Shown here: in pieces, positions 37,191-49,739 of the stretch
How the letters are laid out: every line of letters starts with the position of its first letter
How positions within the stretch are numbered: position 1 is the stretch's first letter
Source of the DNA: Synchiropus splendidus
Taxonomy: Eukaryota; Chordata; Actinopteri; Syngnathiformes; Callionymidae
Reading direction: 5' to 3'
Assembly: GCF_027744825.2 (NCBI RefSeq)
Contig: NC_071349.1
Location: 18,724,501 to 18,788,500, forward strand
DNA: 64,000 nucleotides
Translations under genes and position numbers: made by a program
Notes under the pieces: model-generated
The model's database searches: none
Told to the model about the DNA's origin: nothing
Seen by the model: the letters and a program-made list of their open reading frames with translations, nothing else

Positions 37191-37724
37191 TACCGTAAAT
37201 CCCGGACTATAGAGTGCACAGGAGTATTAGCCCCACCCACAAAATTTAAGAAGGAAAACAGATCTTGTTCACCTGTAAGCCGCAGCAGTCAATAAGCCGT
37301 GGGTGCAGTGGTGCCGTCTGCACCGTAGAAAGGTATAAAAATGTATGGGGATCACTTCTATACTAGTGTGGAAACTGGGCTCCAGCATGGAGACTGACTC
37401 ATGAAACAAACTGGGCAATGTTCTGAACTGGAATGGTCAACTCCACATATCTTGTATTGGCATTAAAGCGCTCGCAATATAATGTTTTCACCTGCATGTC
37501 CCAAGTTCTGACACCACAGCCGGTCTCAGCTGCTGCTTCACCTCTCCAGTCTGCGGGCAAAAACAGCACATTTGGACACCTGGTTTAATGTGACAAGGCT
37601 CAATATTCTGGCTGCAGGACGCTCTTTAGCCCGAAAAAACCCATCTAACCACGTTGTGTGTAGGAGCCGCAGGGTTCAGACTGCGAGAAATACAGTAGCA
37701 GCTCATAGTCTGGAAATTACGGTA
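37191..37724. mobile_element. MITE with CCGTAA...TTACGG inverted termini
   Basis: The left end taccgtaaatcccggactat and the right end atagtctggaaattacggta are imperfect inverted repeats bounding about 534 bp. Inside is the block aagaaggaaaacagatcttg, then tgtaagccgc, then gtctgcaccgtagaaaggt. No open frame of note. If the element begins at CCGTAA, a TA dinucleotide flanks each side, which would fit a Tc1/mariner-type target; this is tentative. Confidence 0.6.
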
Positions 37725-40700
37725 CAATACTTGTACACCAGAAACAGAACAAAAACCTAAATCAGCCTGAAAAAGCAGTAATGTCCATTGTTAAATCGAG
37801 CTCCTGTTTTCTTTGAAAATGCAATGTTTACTTCCATGAAATATATTTTGGGTTGTTATTTCAACACTGGCTATTTGGAAAGAGATTTTTTGACCGTTAG
37901 GTTTTAAAGAGAATTTAAAGGATCGAAGAAGTGACAAAAATGTCAAGCAAGATTTTGATTTCAACTGTGGTGGGAGTGTTTTATATCAACCAGCTCATGT
38001 TGCTACGCGACTTCTGTTTCACACACATGTAAATTAGAATTAATGGATTCAGCTTTGACTCGATATAGGAGCGAATTCATTTTGTTTTGTTCTTTTGTTC
38101 GCAGGGAACATTCTTCAGCGATGTCATAACAAAAAACATTGATGATAAAGGAGACTAAAGGGTGTTGTGTGATGGACGAAAAATGTAAGTTTAAAAATCA
38201 TTTAAGTTCTGATGTGTAAATTGGATCGTTTGGTGCCAAAAATTATAATTCGATTAATCTCGATTCATTGATCATAACACTTTTTAAAATGAAATTCCGC
38301 CTCTAGAATGGGATATTTCATGAATATATTTATTTATTTATATGCCTTTTTTCTCTTTATACACGACACAACCAAATAATTAGCTCATTGTAAAGAAAGT
38401 TTTTTGCGGATCCTTTAATCTTTAATGATAAATAAATGATCAAATATGAAATACACAATCACAGTGTTTGGGTCCTTCAGCAGCAGTTTGAGTGGAGAAG
38501 GTGATGTGAAATACCACAAGAAACCTCAGTAAAGACACATGAACACGTTCTTATTTCGCGCGGCTGGTGGTTAAATGGACCCTAAAACAGCGTCATAAAT
38601 GAGCGTGTGGCTTGGTTCAAAGATGTTCCGCGGTGTTTTTCCCTCCTGTAGATCTTCATGGAAATGAATGGTGGGGGAGATTTGCGCTGCGTGTTGGGAC
38701 GCAGGAGGAAACCTCCTCCTTTACCAAATTACATCTTCTAAACAAGTCCTGACACCTCCTGGCAGAAACTCAAGGGGTTAGAGGAGCCCTGGCACCCGGG
38801 CCTGTCTGAGCCAGGTGTAAGACCTGCTCACAATCCTGGCTGGGACCTTGACAGGGACATATTTTATATCTGGGATTTTCTGCCCAATTATTAGAGAATG
38901 CTAAAGAATTTGCACCTCCGAGTCAAAAGCTGTGTGAAACTGAGTCAGCCGACAATGTATTTTTCCTCTTTACAACCCATTTGAATGGGTTTTGTTAACA
39001 GTGGAAAGTGTTATACCAGACCACCAGTAGGCAGCTTTGAGTAACAGCCCCAAAACTTTTTTTTTTTGCACTTAAATAAATCTTTGGAGGAAATATGAAA
39101 CATGGATTCCAACACTGACTGAAGGCTGTGTGCCATAGAAACATCTGACATGGTGACATCTGGGTTATAAACTGGGAGCCACAGTAGGAACCAACTGGCC
39201 CGTGTAAAAGAGCAGATCTGACAAAACAAAACAAAGAACGAAGATGAGGTGTTCCTCAGCCAGAGCGGAGATGAAAGTGCCTGTTCACTGCTTTACGCAC
39301 ATCCCCTTTCCATGTTTCATCAAATTCATTGCATCTGTTTGGATTTTTGGAAGATTCATTTTCTCAGTCATCCAGAAATCTGGGCCATGATATGAGCTTC
39401 TTCGTATCAAGGTAACTATTGATAGATTCGTGATAAAGTCCCATAGAACCAATGATAATGAATACAGTTTTAGATCCTGTTTTTCTTTGTGAAACAAATA
39501 TTTGCTGACACAATTGCAATGCGGGACTATCAGTACTGATACAGCAGCAGTGGACCTCAAAGTTAGTTAAACTTCAATGTTAGCCTTAAACGTAAATTGT
39601 TATAGCGCCACACCATGGCAGCTGCAGTGGGCTGCTGTTACTAAGACAAGAAAGACGTTGATCTTTAATCCATAGAAACGGAATGGATGAAAACAAATGA
39701 AAATGATGGACATGGAAGCATCAGGCAAAAGAAGGAGGGAGTGAGAGCAATTGAGGTTTAAGGATGTGAGGAAAGAGGATAGATGTGAGTGGAAAGGATG
39801 CACCAGATGAGCGAAGGCGGAGGAAACTGACGTGGAGATGCGGGAAGATGAAGAAGAAGCAAATAGTATGTTGATGTGTAAAGGGAAGGCCGCTCACAAT
39901 ACAAGGAGCAGCAAAACAGACACAGATTATTTTGAAGCTAACAATAAAAACAGGATTCTCCCCAGGATTTTTCCCAGCATCGGGGGTGTTCTCAGATCAG
40001 GGGTTGGGGGCAGCGATGCGTCGGATTTTGACGAAGGAGAACACATAACCATAGTGTGTTGCACATCCTTAAGGTACTGCTTTAAAAGGGTGAGAGAACA
40101 CTGACATCAGACTCATATTTCACTACATTTTGATAAGAAAAGACATAAAAGCTGAGGTCAGAAGCCCAGCGTAGGGCGCCCTGTGCTGCTAAAGCGCTGG
40201 GGAGAACCATGAATAATAATAATTTGAGGCACATATGATGTGTTTAGTGTGACATCAAGAGTTTCTTGTAAATGATGACAAAGGTCCTGGTGGTCTCTGT
40301 TATAAGAGTGACGTTGCCTTCTGCTAGAATCAAATACAGATTCCACAAGCAGCAATAACTAAAGGTTAACACCCGCCATGTTGAAATGACAGTGTGGATG
40401 TGCCTCTGGACTGCGCCTCCCAGCCGCCGCTAGTCACCTGCCCTCCCAAAAACTGAGCAGAGTGGCGTGTTTAAATCTAACCTGTTTCCAGAGCGGCCAG
40501 TCCAACTTTTGAGAATGATTTGTTTTTATTATTGTTGTATTATTGTCGCATATTTTGACCCGAAAGGCGTCCCATATTTGTTGACTCCTCATTAAGTGGT
40601 TTGCTAAACACTGGTCGAAGTTGTGTTAAATTTAGACTTGTCTAAGTAGTAAATGAGTATTAGAGGGTTTTAAGGCACATTATCAGTTTATCACATTATC

Positions 40701-42460
40701 TGGCTATCTATCTGTCTGGCAACATCACCCCTCTAATCCCACCCCCTCTGAGTTCAGTGTCCTGGGGAAGGTTCATCCAGAGGGCAGAATCAGCCTCCAT
40801 GGCCGAGTAACAGCTAAGGATGGTGTGTGCGTGTGTGTGTGTGTGTGTGAGTGTGAGTGTGTGTGAATGAGCATCATGATGAGGGTTTCAAATAAGCACA
40901 CGGGCTACGTGTGCATGTGTGAAGCAGGGAGGCTGGTTTGCGGCTCCTGGCCCATATTTGTCTGGGTTCACTGCTCCGAGTGTTTGCTCTGAGGTCAGGA
41001 ACAAGCCGCTGGTGAGACTCCGGTCATGGCAGCTGCCTGGGAGCCGCCAGGAAATGGAAATGAGGAGGAGAGGAGAGACACAAACCTGGGAAGTAAGTCG
41101 GCCTTCCCAAATCACCTCCGCGTTCCACCTGATGTCTGGAGGAGACCAGCACATTCGGAGGGGATTTGGGAGAAGCAGCGTACTTATCACAGGACCTCGT
41201 GGAAGTTCAAATCCATTTATAGCACGGCTGTCCGAGTGGATTTCCCCCGTGGCCTCTTTGAAATGAATTAAAAGAGCCTTTTTAATAAGCCCATCCTGAC
41301 ATTTAATGAGGAATGAAAAAGTGAAATAGCACTTAATATGAATAACGCCATATAAAAAATTGATTTGAAAAAAGAACTAAACTGCTTAAACTTGTTTTAG
41401 CACGACTCATTCTGACCTTTTCAAAAAGTAAAATTTGATCACACTCGACATGATCAGTCGATAGGGAACTGCTGTCCTCAATATTTGACATCAATACTTT
41501 GTAAACATTTTTCCTATTGAAATAATGTGTGTTGGTTTGTTTCCAGCTTTGGTTGATGAAGTCACAAATAAAGGCTTGTTGACAATATCACAAAAACAAA
41601 ACAGGAATCAAGCTGTAAGTGAATGGAAAAAGAGCTGGAAATATGACTTTAAAAAATACAATATATATTTTTTTAAATATGGAGTCAAATGTATTCATTA
41701 TCATAACAATTTAATATCTACTTTTAGAGAATTGGAGCAAGTTATCAAGAAAATTTTAATAAACCAAGTGACTCGTACTTTGTTGATGAAGTCAAGTCCA
41801 GGTCATGTTGCATGAATATCTTCCAACAACACAGGTTTTTTTGTTTATGAACATCCTCATCTGTGGTGGATACACAAAGAAAAGAAAACAGTAAAATGAT
41901 GAGCACCTGAAACCGGCCAATGAAAAAGCTCCGATCCCAAAGAGACAGATCAGTAGTTATTCAGTCCAATGACCAACATGTTGTGTTTTGTTAAAACGTC
42001 TTCTCGTCCTGGTTAAATGGAATTCAATGCGACTTGTAAAAGACTTGTCTCACAAGCAAAAAGAATATAACGTCTTCTTTACTAACTAACTTCAGGAAAA
42101 ATCTGGATCTTGTTCAGGTTACCATCAGAACAATTTTGTGTTTATGATTATGATCAGACACACACAGGAACAAATGTAAAGAATAATTGAGGATTTAATT
42201 AGATTGCTAGTTGCACAACAGATACAACAACAAAAAATGTCCTTCATTCAAATGAAAAATATCCAAAATTATAAAAAGCTAATGTTTAGATCACATAATT
42301 CTCCACAGTCATTCAACAAAAAAAGCACGTTCATTTGCAGCTGTGATCATTCCCCCTTCATCTCAGCGTCACTTTGTTTGTTGAATTGAAAGATTGAAAA
42401 GAGCAGTTCCTTGGTTTGTCTCCCAGTTTAGCTTCATAAATCACCCGCTTCCATGTCCCC
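37725..42460. other. Gene-free or exon-poor sequence
   Basis: No recognised gene. Two short open segments with GT-AG borders (41547-41614 and 41728-41801) could be exons but are too short to support. A GC-moderate non-repetitive block lies at 38.6-39.0 kb. Confidence 0.35.
40822..40866. repeat. GT dinucleotide repeat
   Basis: gtgtgtgcgtgtgtgtgtgt-type run with GAGT interruptions. Confidence 0.85.
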
Positions 42461-42464
42461 GCAG

Positions 42465-42593
42465 GTCGACTTCACCTCGATGAAACCGAATCAAGCGGCC
42501 ACCGTGAAGGCAGAAAATCAGTTTTTTGTTTCTTTCTGGAAGCTGCCAAGAGAAGCCGCAGATCTGCCACCGAGGAAACTGGAGCGTTTCCAG
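42465..42593 (+). other. Possible isolated exon, unrecognised
   Basis: A 129-bp open segment between a good acceptor (ccccgcag) and a donor (CAG|gtgaag), 43 codons in phase 0, reading for example AENQFFVSFWKLPREAADLP. A second frame is also open through it, so the reading is ambiguous. It could belong to the candidate gene further right. No homology is recognised. Confidence 0.2.
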
Positions 42594-45500
42594 GTGAAGT
42601 GCTCTCCTAAAAAGGTGTGTGTTTGCGTGGCGGCGAGAGAGAGAGAGAGTGTGTGTGTTGTTTACAGTTTACACAGCACCACACAGGCACAGCTTCAGAA
42701 CCATGTTGCCTTCTTGTTTTGAGGTAAACACAACCTCAACCCGGAGGCATTGATCGGACAAACCGCGCGCAGCCTCCGCCGATCACAGCATTTTTATCAT
42801 AACAAAAAGTATGAAATATTAAACGGAACCCTGAATGTAAAGCCCTGAATGACTGAAGTATGCCCTTTATTCACGTAAGAGACTTTATATTAGAAGTGGG
42901 TCCGGTCTTGTCTGACTGGAGAGCGACAGGACGTGTCTGGAACAGAGAGTTTGACTCCGAACTTCTGCGTTTGTGCGAACCAAAATGGGTAAGAGCAGCA
43001 GAGCCCGCCCCGTGCAGGTGCAACCTCGGGCCAACCGCGACGCTCCATCGGCTTTGCACCAGGCCAGCAAGGGGTTCAGACATGGGGGATGGAGGGTGAG
43101 ATCTTCTCACCCCGCTGGCCTTCCTCTGCGAAGCGGAGCTGGTAATTTGGACAGAAAACTGGACGCGAGCCCAGTGGCTGGCAGGAGCCCAGGCTTCAAG
43201 GCAGTGAAGCAGCCCGCGGTCGGGGCTCACAGCAGGGTAGAGGGGCTGAACTTGGGATGACCAATATGTTTTCACTCATCCATCCATTCATTCGGCTTCC
43301 TCAGTTTGCCTCTCATGCCCCTCGTCCCCCTCCTCTTCTCACTGTACTCATCCACTTCTCTGTGATCAGCTTAGGCTGCCTTGACTCCAGGGAAGGGGTC
43401 AGCGCTCTCATTGTTGCCGGTGCAGCGCAGCGGAAATTCAGTTTGGTTTAGATTTGTGTCATTTCTTCCACTAGAGGTGTTTCAACAGTGACTGGACCGC
43501 CGGAACCATTGGGTTGAGATGTGAGGAGAGCGAGATGGACATCGTCGGTGCAGCTTTTTTCTCTCTATAGAGTTCAGTGTCAAGTGTTAATTAATGTTTG
43601 TGTAAGTTGAAATATTTTGCTCTGGACGGTGGGCCAAGGCCAAAGACCATTCATCTTTTCAATGAAAGCTTAAATACATTTTTTTTTCTGTTTTGTTTTG
43701 TTTTAAATCCCAGTTGAGGACAATATAATCTCAATTTTGACTTACAATGATTAGTTCTGGAAATGAAAATTTAAAAAAATCACATATGAATATTGTTGCT
43801 AGTATGGACTTATTATGGACTTATTTTTCCTCTTGCTTGTTCATTATCCAGAGCTTGACTCTAGTTCATGCTACTAAACTCATTTATAGTAACATTGGTC
43901 AGAATGCTAACATTTCATCAATGGAAGGAGCCTTGTGGAGCAGAACCCAAGTGTCTGTGGACGGACAGGAAGGAAAACCAAGTGCATTACTGTACAGGAA
44001 ATATGATGAAGACGCAAGCGAGGAAGAATATCAGAAGCAGTGAATGAAATACACATCGGAGTGTTGTGATATATATGCAAATTCCAAGAAGAATGAGAAT
44101 CTAAACAGCAGAAGGAAAGAAAGATCCGCATCTCGATCCTGGCCACTGGTTTCTATTGGCGCCAGTGGTTTTTCCACCGAGCGAACACACCTGCTATGCC
44201 AATAATATAATCTGACTTTTCTGTCAATAAATAAATCAAATAATATTGTGTGTTACTAAGCTGCTTGGCAGAGGTCTGCACTCCCTGAGCCTTTTTCTGT
44301 ATAAAATGTATATTTAATTTTATTTTTTAAATTATATCTAAGTACACATCAAGGGTAAACATGAGAGTTTTTAACTTCACATTTTGATATCTGAGTTCAA
44401 GGCAAGAAAATGAATAACAATGAAGAAAGAAAAGTTTAATCTCACTAACAGAGAGAAAAAAATGTGCATTAATACTAGGTCTTCTAGTGTGGGATGAGTG
44501 ATGCACTTGTTATTAGAAATTGGTTATTATTAATAGGTATTTTATTTACATCATTCCAAAAAAGCTTGTCTTCAAAACAGAAATAACCTTGAAAACCCAT
44601 TATAAAATAAAACAGGGAATTTTGTTGCTATAAAGCTGAGAAATGTGCTTTGATACCAGGTACGATACGGTAACAAACTCATCACTACGATTTGCTTGTT
44701 ATACTTCCAACAGTATTAGTTCCCCCCCTCCGCTCCAACTGGCCGTCTGTCGGAGTCCGTAACGCGTCGCAGGTTGCATAACCTCATCTCCCGTTGAAAA
44801 AGTTGCCTGGGCTGGATTCACCTGCCAAGCGTTGTTATCCAGTGTGAGGTCTCCATCTGCCTCGGCAAGCGCACGCAGCTGATAGAAGGTAATAAAGTAC
44901 CCGGTAATAGAGCATCGCAGAGGAGGTAATTACAGTGAGGGGTGTCTTTTAAAGGCTTGTTTGTAATGATTCATGGTTGCACAAATGCAATTTTCCTGTC
45001 ACTCCCTGCTCATCACTCATGGTTGCCAGTCTGAATCCGCAGCTCGCCTTCCTCTCACCCCGCCGCTGCCAGACAGGAAAACTGACAATTAATTCAGCAA
45101 ATGTGCTTTTGTGGATGCTTTCCCAAACATTTCCTGGTAGTTGTGGCTCCCGCAGGTTGGAGGGAGATTTTTGGTAGAGTATTAAAAAGTGGTCGCGAAG
45201 CAGGGGGCGCAATCTCGGCCCGAGGCGCATGGTCGGCCACCAGCTTCAGTTGCCTTTTCAATAGGTTTGGACGAAAGATTTGGAAGGAATCTCCACCTAA
45301 GAGGGTTTTTTTTCAAGCCTGAAAGTCTCTTAAAGTGCTGGGTAAAATTGTATCCGGCAGACACAGTACACTTTCAAACTGCACAAGAAAGCAGTTTGAA
45401 AATAAACTGCCAAGATCAAGTTGACAAAAAAAACTTCTTTAAAAGTGCGGTGTAGTATCTCCATTAAAACAAAAGGCTCAAAACCACCTCTAAATGAAGC

Positions 45501-46380
45501 CCCATTGTTTCAGTACCAGAGTGGGCCGGCGGGGAAGATTGTAGTGCCAAAACGTTAAGGTGGACCACTGTCCAATCGGGGAGAATTCAACTGTGAGGGA
45601 ACTTTCTTTGCCACAAAAGATAATTATTTGGCTCAGAGGATCATAGACTTCAGTTAAGATGCGGCCAGATACGGATTTGCTACCCTCATTTCAATGTTTC
45701 GACCGAAGCGCACAGTAAAGTCTATGGCTGTGGCACGCCACCGATTTCGGTGGAAGCCAAATGGGCGAAATGAAAAGCAGGGCAAAATACAAGCGTTTCT
45801 TGTACCTGTCGTAGAGTTTGTTTCATTGGCTTGGTACATGTAAATTTGACCCCATCACAGTTTGCAAATGATGAAGCATGAATGGGTTCGTGAACGTCAA
45901 CAGAAGTATGTCAAGCTACGTGAGACAGCTACCTACAAAACATTGCAAATTTTACCTTGAGTTACAGATCCCAGACCCATACAACATGAGCACTGCAACT
46001 TAAGGCCATAATGAGAATATGAAAACGGACAAAACAACAACCTGAAATAGATATATTTTTTAATAGCTAGCATGGGACTTCCCACGATTCGTCCCAGGAT
46101 CACGTCAAGGAAGAATGCCATGGAGGGAAGCATCTGACAGTCTGCAGTCCTGATCTCACCACCAGACTCAGCCAGAACGCGGCCCCCACCCAAAGCGACT
46201 CCAGTCCGGGCCCTGGATCCTGAAAGCACATGTTACAATGAGCAAAGTTCAGAGTGAAAAGATGTGGCTTTGGTTGAAGAAATACAATCAGCGCATCCGA
46301 GTATTTCGCCCACTACCTTCAAACAGCGGCGGTCATCTCATCCCTGACTCATTTCTAATCTTTCCGTCTCCCTTGACAAG
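42594..46380. other. Sequence without a supported gene
   Basis: Several short frames (for example 42973-43260, and 43747-44043 ending DEDASEEEYQKQ) look mildly protein-like but lack homology and clear splice context. A non-repetitive block at 44.7-45.3 kb may be conserved non-coding DNA. Confidence 0.3.
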
Positions 46381-49300
46381 CCGTACGCCTTTATGTCACC
46401 ACAAGAAAACCTTGTCAACAGCTCAGGAACCCCCTTCTCTTTTAATAAGCAGGGTTTGGATGAGAGGTCATTCCTGTCGAGCAAACGCTGTGGCGTCTGG
46501 CAGAGACTCGCTGGAGGAGCATGCAGAAGCACAGCGACACTCTTCCCTCCGCATCCTGCCTCCAACCAAGAGCCAGACATCAAAGGCAGGTGGAGTGAAA
46601 CCATGAAATTACAGGTAAGGTGTCAATTACCCTTTGAAACCAAGCACTCTCCAAATCCAGGCAAGACCCAGCCGGTCCCTGGAATTAGAACAAATGAAGA
46701 GGAACTGAAGGGAGAATGGCAGAAAAGGGGCGGCGGAGGGGTTTGTGCACGCGGTGTTGACAATAAGGCATGACTATAAAAGGTCCAGATTGTGCTCTAA
46801 ATTACCACCTTCTTCACTCACGCCTGTTTGGGTGTGCGTCTGCGAGGGGGGCAAGAGTTGCAGCCGTACCTCGCAGGTTAAGCTTCAACTTCACTCCCCC
46901 TTCGCCCTGTTAGCGGGCCCGAGACATGTTTTGGAAGAGACAAAATTATATAGTCAGGAGTGAATTCAACACCTTTTCATTCAGGGAGCCGCACTTTTAT
47001 GAGCGACATGAAACATTTTATGGGATGCATTACACCAAAGTTAGCAGGGTATGATGCGTCTTTGGGAAGGTTAAATGGGAGATGACTTGGAGGTGAGCGA
47101 CCCAAAAATGAGCGCGCACAAACAATAGGTTATTGTTGCCGAGACCATCTTGGTCAAAGCAGAAAAAAAAAAAACGGATCAACCACATGGTCTCTAAGAG
47201 GAACACAGAGATGATGTGAAGCTCCTCACACTGTATCCTACTGGTCCTGTCTTTAACTCTCAAGAGCAGATGTTGTCTTTGTGGTTTTTGACTTTAGGTG
47301 CAAATTTGGTTGAAGGAATAAATCAAAAGATGACAACCTAAATTGAGTTAGCGTCTCCAGAGACCCTCTGTCACTCATGTGACACCCTGGTTTTTCCAGC
47401 CATCTGATATAACATCTGATCACAGAGCTGTCGAGAGGCACCGCGCTTTCAAGCGACCTGTGAACTGGCCTTTGTCAGAGCTGCAGACTTAATGATAAGT
47501 GAGTGACACTTTTTGTCCTTCTCAGACAGGAAGTGATGCAACGCTGAGTCAAAGACAACTGGAGTGAAAGAGGTTGTCGTCACCGGTTGACAGGTGAGGT
47601 TCCTGAGTGAAAGACATGCTCAATAGCTGTGAGTCATTTGAAACTCCAATAAGAAAAACAGAGTTTGGTTTCCTTGTGACGTCTTGTTTTTGAAGATTGA
47701 AGGAAGTTAAAAACTTCAGCTTGGAATCACAAGAAACAAATGTTTTGTTTCTCTATTTGTTTGTCAAAAAAGCTTCTTCCCAAACCTTATTTTAATTGTT
47801 TTGTTATTATAATAAAAAAATAATGTTATTATTATTTTTAGGAAACAGAAACAATGATTCACAGAAAACAAAAAAGGTGAAAACTAACATATTAAAAAGA
47901 TTAAAAATGTATTTCATATTGTCAAAAAAATCTATGATTTCAAAAATATTTTTGAGATAAAATCTTATCACTTCTGAGTGTGTGTTTTAAAAAAGCAGTT
48001 AGGAAAATTACAAGAAAACATTATACGATAACAAAGATGATAAAATGCTAAGAAGAAGACTCTATGTAATAACCATATTTTTCATAGATAAATACATACA
48101 ATGGCTCATACAATAACAATAATTTTTAAAAATAATAATAGAATAAAATGCTGAGCAAAAAGTCATATCCAAGGACACTTTTTAAGGAAGCTCCCCTCAT
48201 ATGAGAATATATGCAATATGTGAGAAATATTTAGTGAGAAAAACAAGAAGATAATATTGTATTTTAATCAACATTTTGAATGAGTTCTGCTGTTATGCAG
48301 GTGCTGTCAAACAGCTGCCGTGCCCACAACTCTTTCACCTCAACTGTCAACCCTGACAAGAGCAGTTACCTTCAGGTGATTCCTAACAATATTCTCCAGA
48401 AAAAAGTATGTTCCCTTCGCCACCCATCACTGTTTCCTTCCAGCACTAAAGTGCATTTCAACGCTCAACATTCAGTTTTACTGCTAATGACTCAACGGGT
48501 TTGGACATATTGCCCGTGTTTGCTGCTAAGACAGTTTTTGACAGACAGGTCTGTCGAGCTGCGATCGGCCCGAGGCGCTCGAACCTTCCAGCGAAAACAG
48601 TGCTGCTGCTGCTGCAGACAGAAGAGACTTCATCCTGCTGGGATCTGACTCAAACTATCAGCCTTTTAGCAGGGTGAGAGTGAGATTCGGCGCTGTATCA
48701 TTATGCTCTGTTTTCGTCTCTCAGTCATGTTGGATTCCTGCGAACTGACAGCCTCATGTCTTTGAAATGAATGATTATCCTGATTCGTTTTGCAAGCAAT
48801 CGACCAGGAAGCTTCTCGTGTCAAGTGTGCTTGAGCCCGCTTGTTTGATGGAGTGTGGGGGGGGGCACCGCCTGGTCCTTGACTCTGGGACTTGTGTGAA
48901 CATGGATCTAGGGGTCAATGCCTGCGAGTGACCCCTCCCTATTTTCACGCTGCCACGATTGTTCTGCGGTCCACATCCGCCAGCTTCAAAGAGCGGCGCT
49001 CATGTCACAGTCAATCAAGCCAGATCATTTTCAGCACCCTCTGGTCCCATAGTGCACAGAAGAAGGCATTTTTATGCCCTTCAGGGAAGTCCCCCCGACA
49101 CACCGTCTGAATTGGTTTTCAGGTGTCAATAAAAGATTTGTGCTGTGGTCATTCTGTTGACCGTGAAGGTGGTGAAACGTCAAGCAAGCATGTGACCAAT
49201 GCTGGCGGGTCACTGGTAGAACGCCTTGTTTCCCAGTTAGCTACAAAAAGAAACCTCTTAAATGAAGTACTGAAGGCAGGCTTTGGAGCTGGAGGGTCAA

Positions 49301-49437
49301 GTCAGAGTAATGTTCCATCAGCTCCAGAGGAGGAGGAAGGACTTTTGTTCAGCGTACTGAGCATGCCCACACTTAGGGACGCCATCTTGGATTGTCTACT
49401 CCAAGGTGGTGAAGATGTGCCGATTTTCAACTGAGGA
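46381..49437 (+). CDS. Candidate 3' part of an unrecognised multi-exon gene
   Basis: Three plus-strand open segments have plausible splice sites and all join in phase 0: 46381-46614 (ends CAG|gtaagg), 48301-48405 (acceptor tgttatgcag, ends AAA|gtatgt) and 49123-49437 (acceptor ttggttttcag, ends at a TGA). The last segment is 104 codons, with an amphipathic stretch SLVERLVSQLATKRNLLNEV, an acidic EEEE run and a leucine-rich C-terminus ending GGEDVPIFN. AATAAA signals follow at 49666 and 49690. I do not recognise the product and saw no known domain. The 5' end is not found, and the first acceptor at 46380 is weak. It may be a real lineage-specific or fast-evolving protein, or a chance alignment of open frames. 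Confidence 0.35.
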
Positions 49438-49665
49438 AGACTGAGATTTCCACTTCAGTATAAATGATCACGTAGATTTTTTTTTATTACTATTTATTAT
49501 CAAATTTTTCTACAAGAAGTTTGTGGTATCACGACTCTCTTTTTTTCATCTTTGAATGTGTCCAAAAAATATATAGTCATTATTGAATACCGATTCAACC
49601 TATTATTAAAATGTGACTTTATGTCATATTTTGTTTTGTAAATACTTTTTTTTGGATTTATATTA

Positions 49666-49695
49666 AATAAAAATGACATTAGATGGTCAAATAAA
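49666..49695 (+). terminator. AATAAA pair after the candidate gene
   Basis: Two AATAAA hexamers, 49666-49671 and 49690-49695, lie about 230-260 bp after the stop codon of the candidate terminal exon. They are compatible with a real 3' end, though AATAAA is common in AT-rich DNA. Confidence 0.3.
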
Positions 49696-49739
49696 AACTT
49701 GTGCTTATTCTGTAAGGCATTATAGCATGTGTTTTTGTT

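Noticed and set aside
43747..44043. Frame ending DEDASEEEYQKQ followed by AATAAATAAA
   Set aside because: Protein-like at the end, but a second frame is also open, no partner exon connects clearly and no similarity is recognised.
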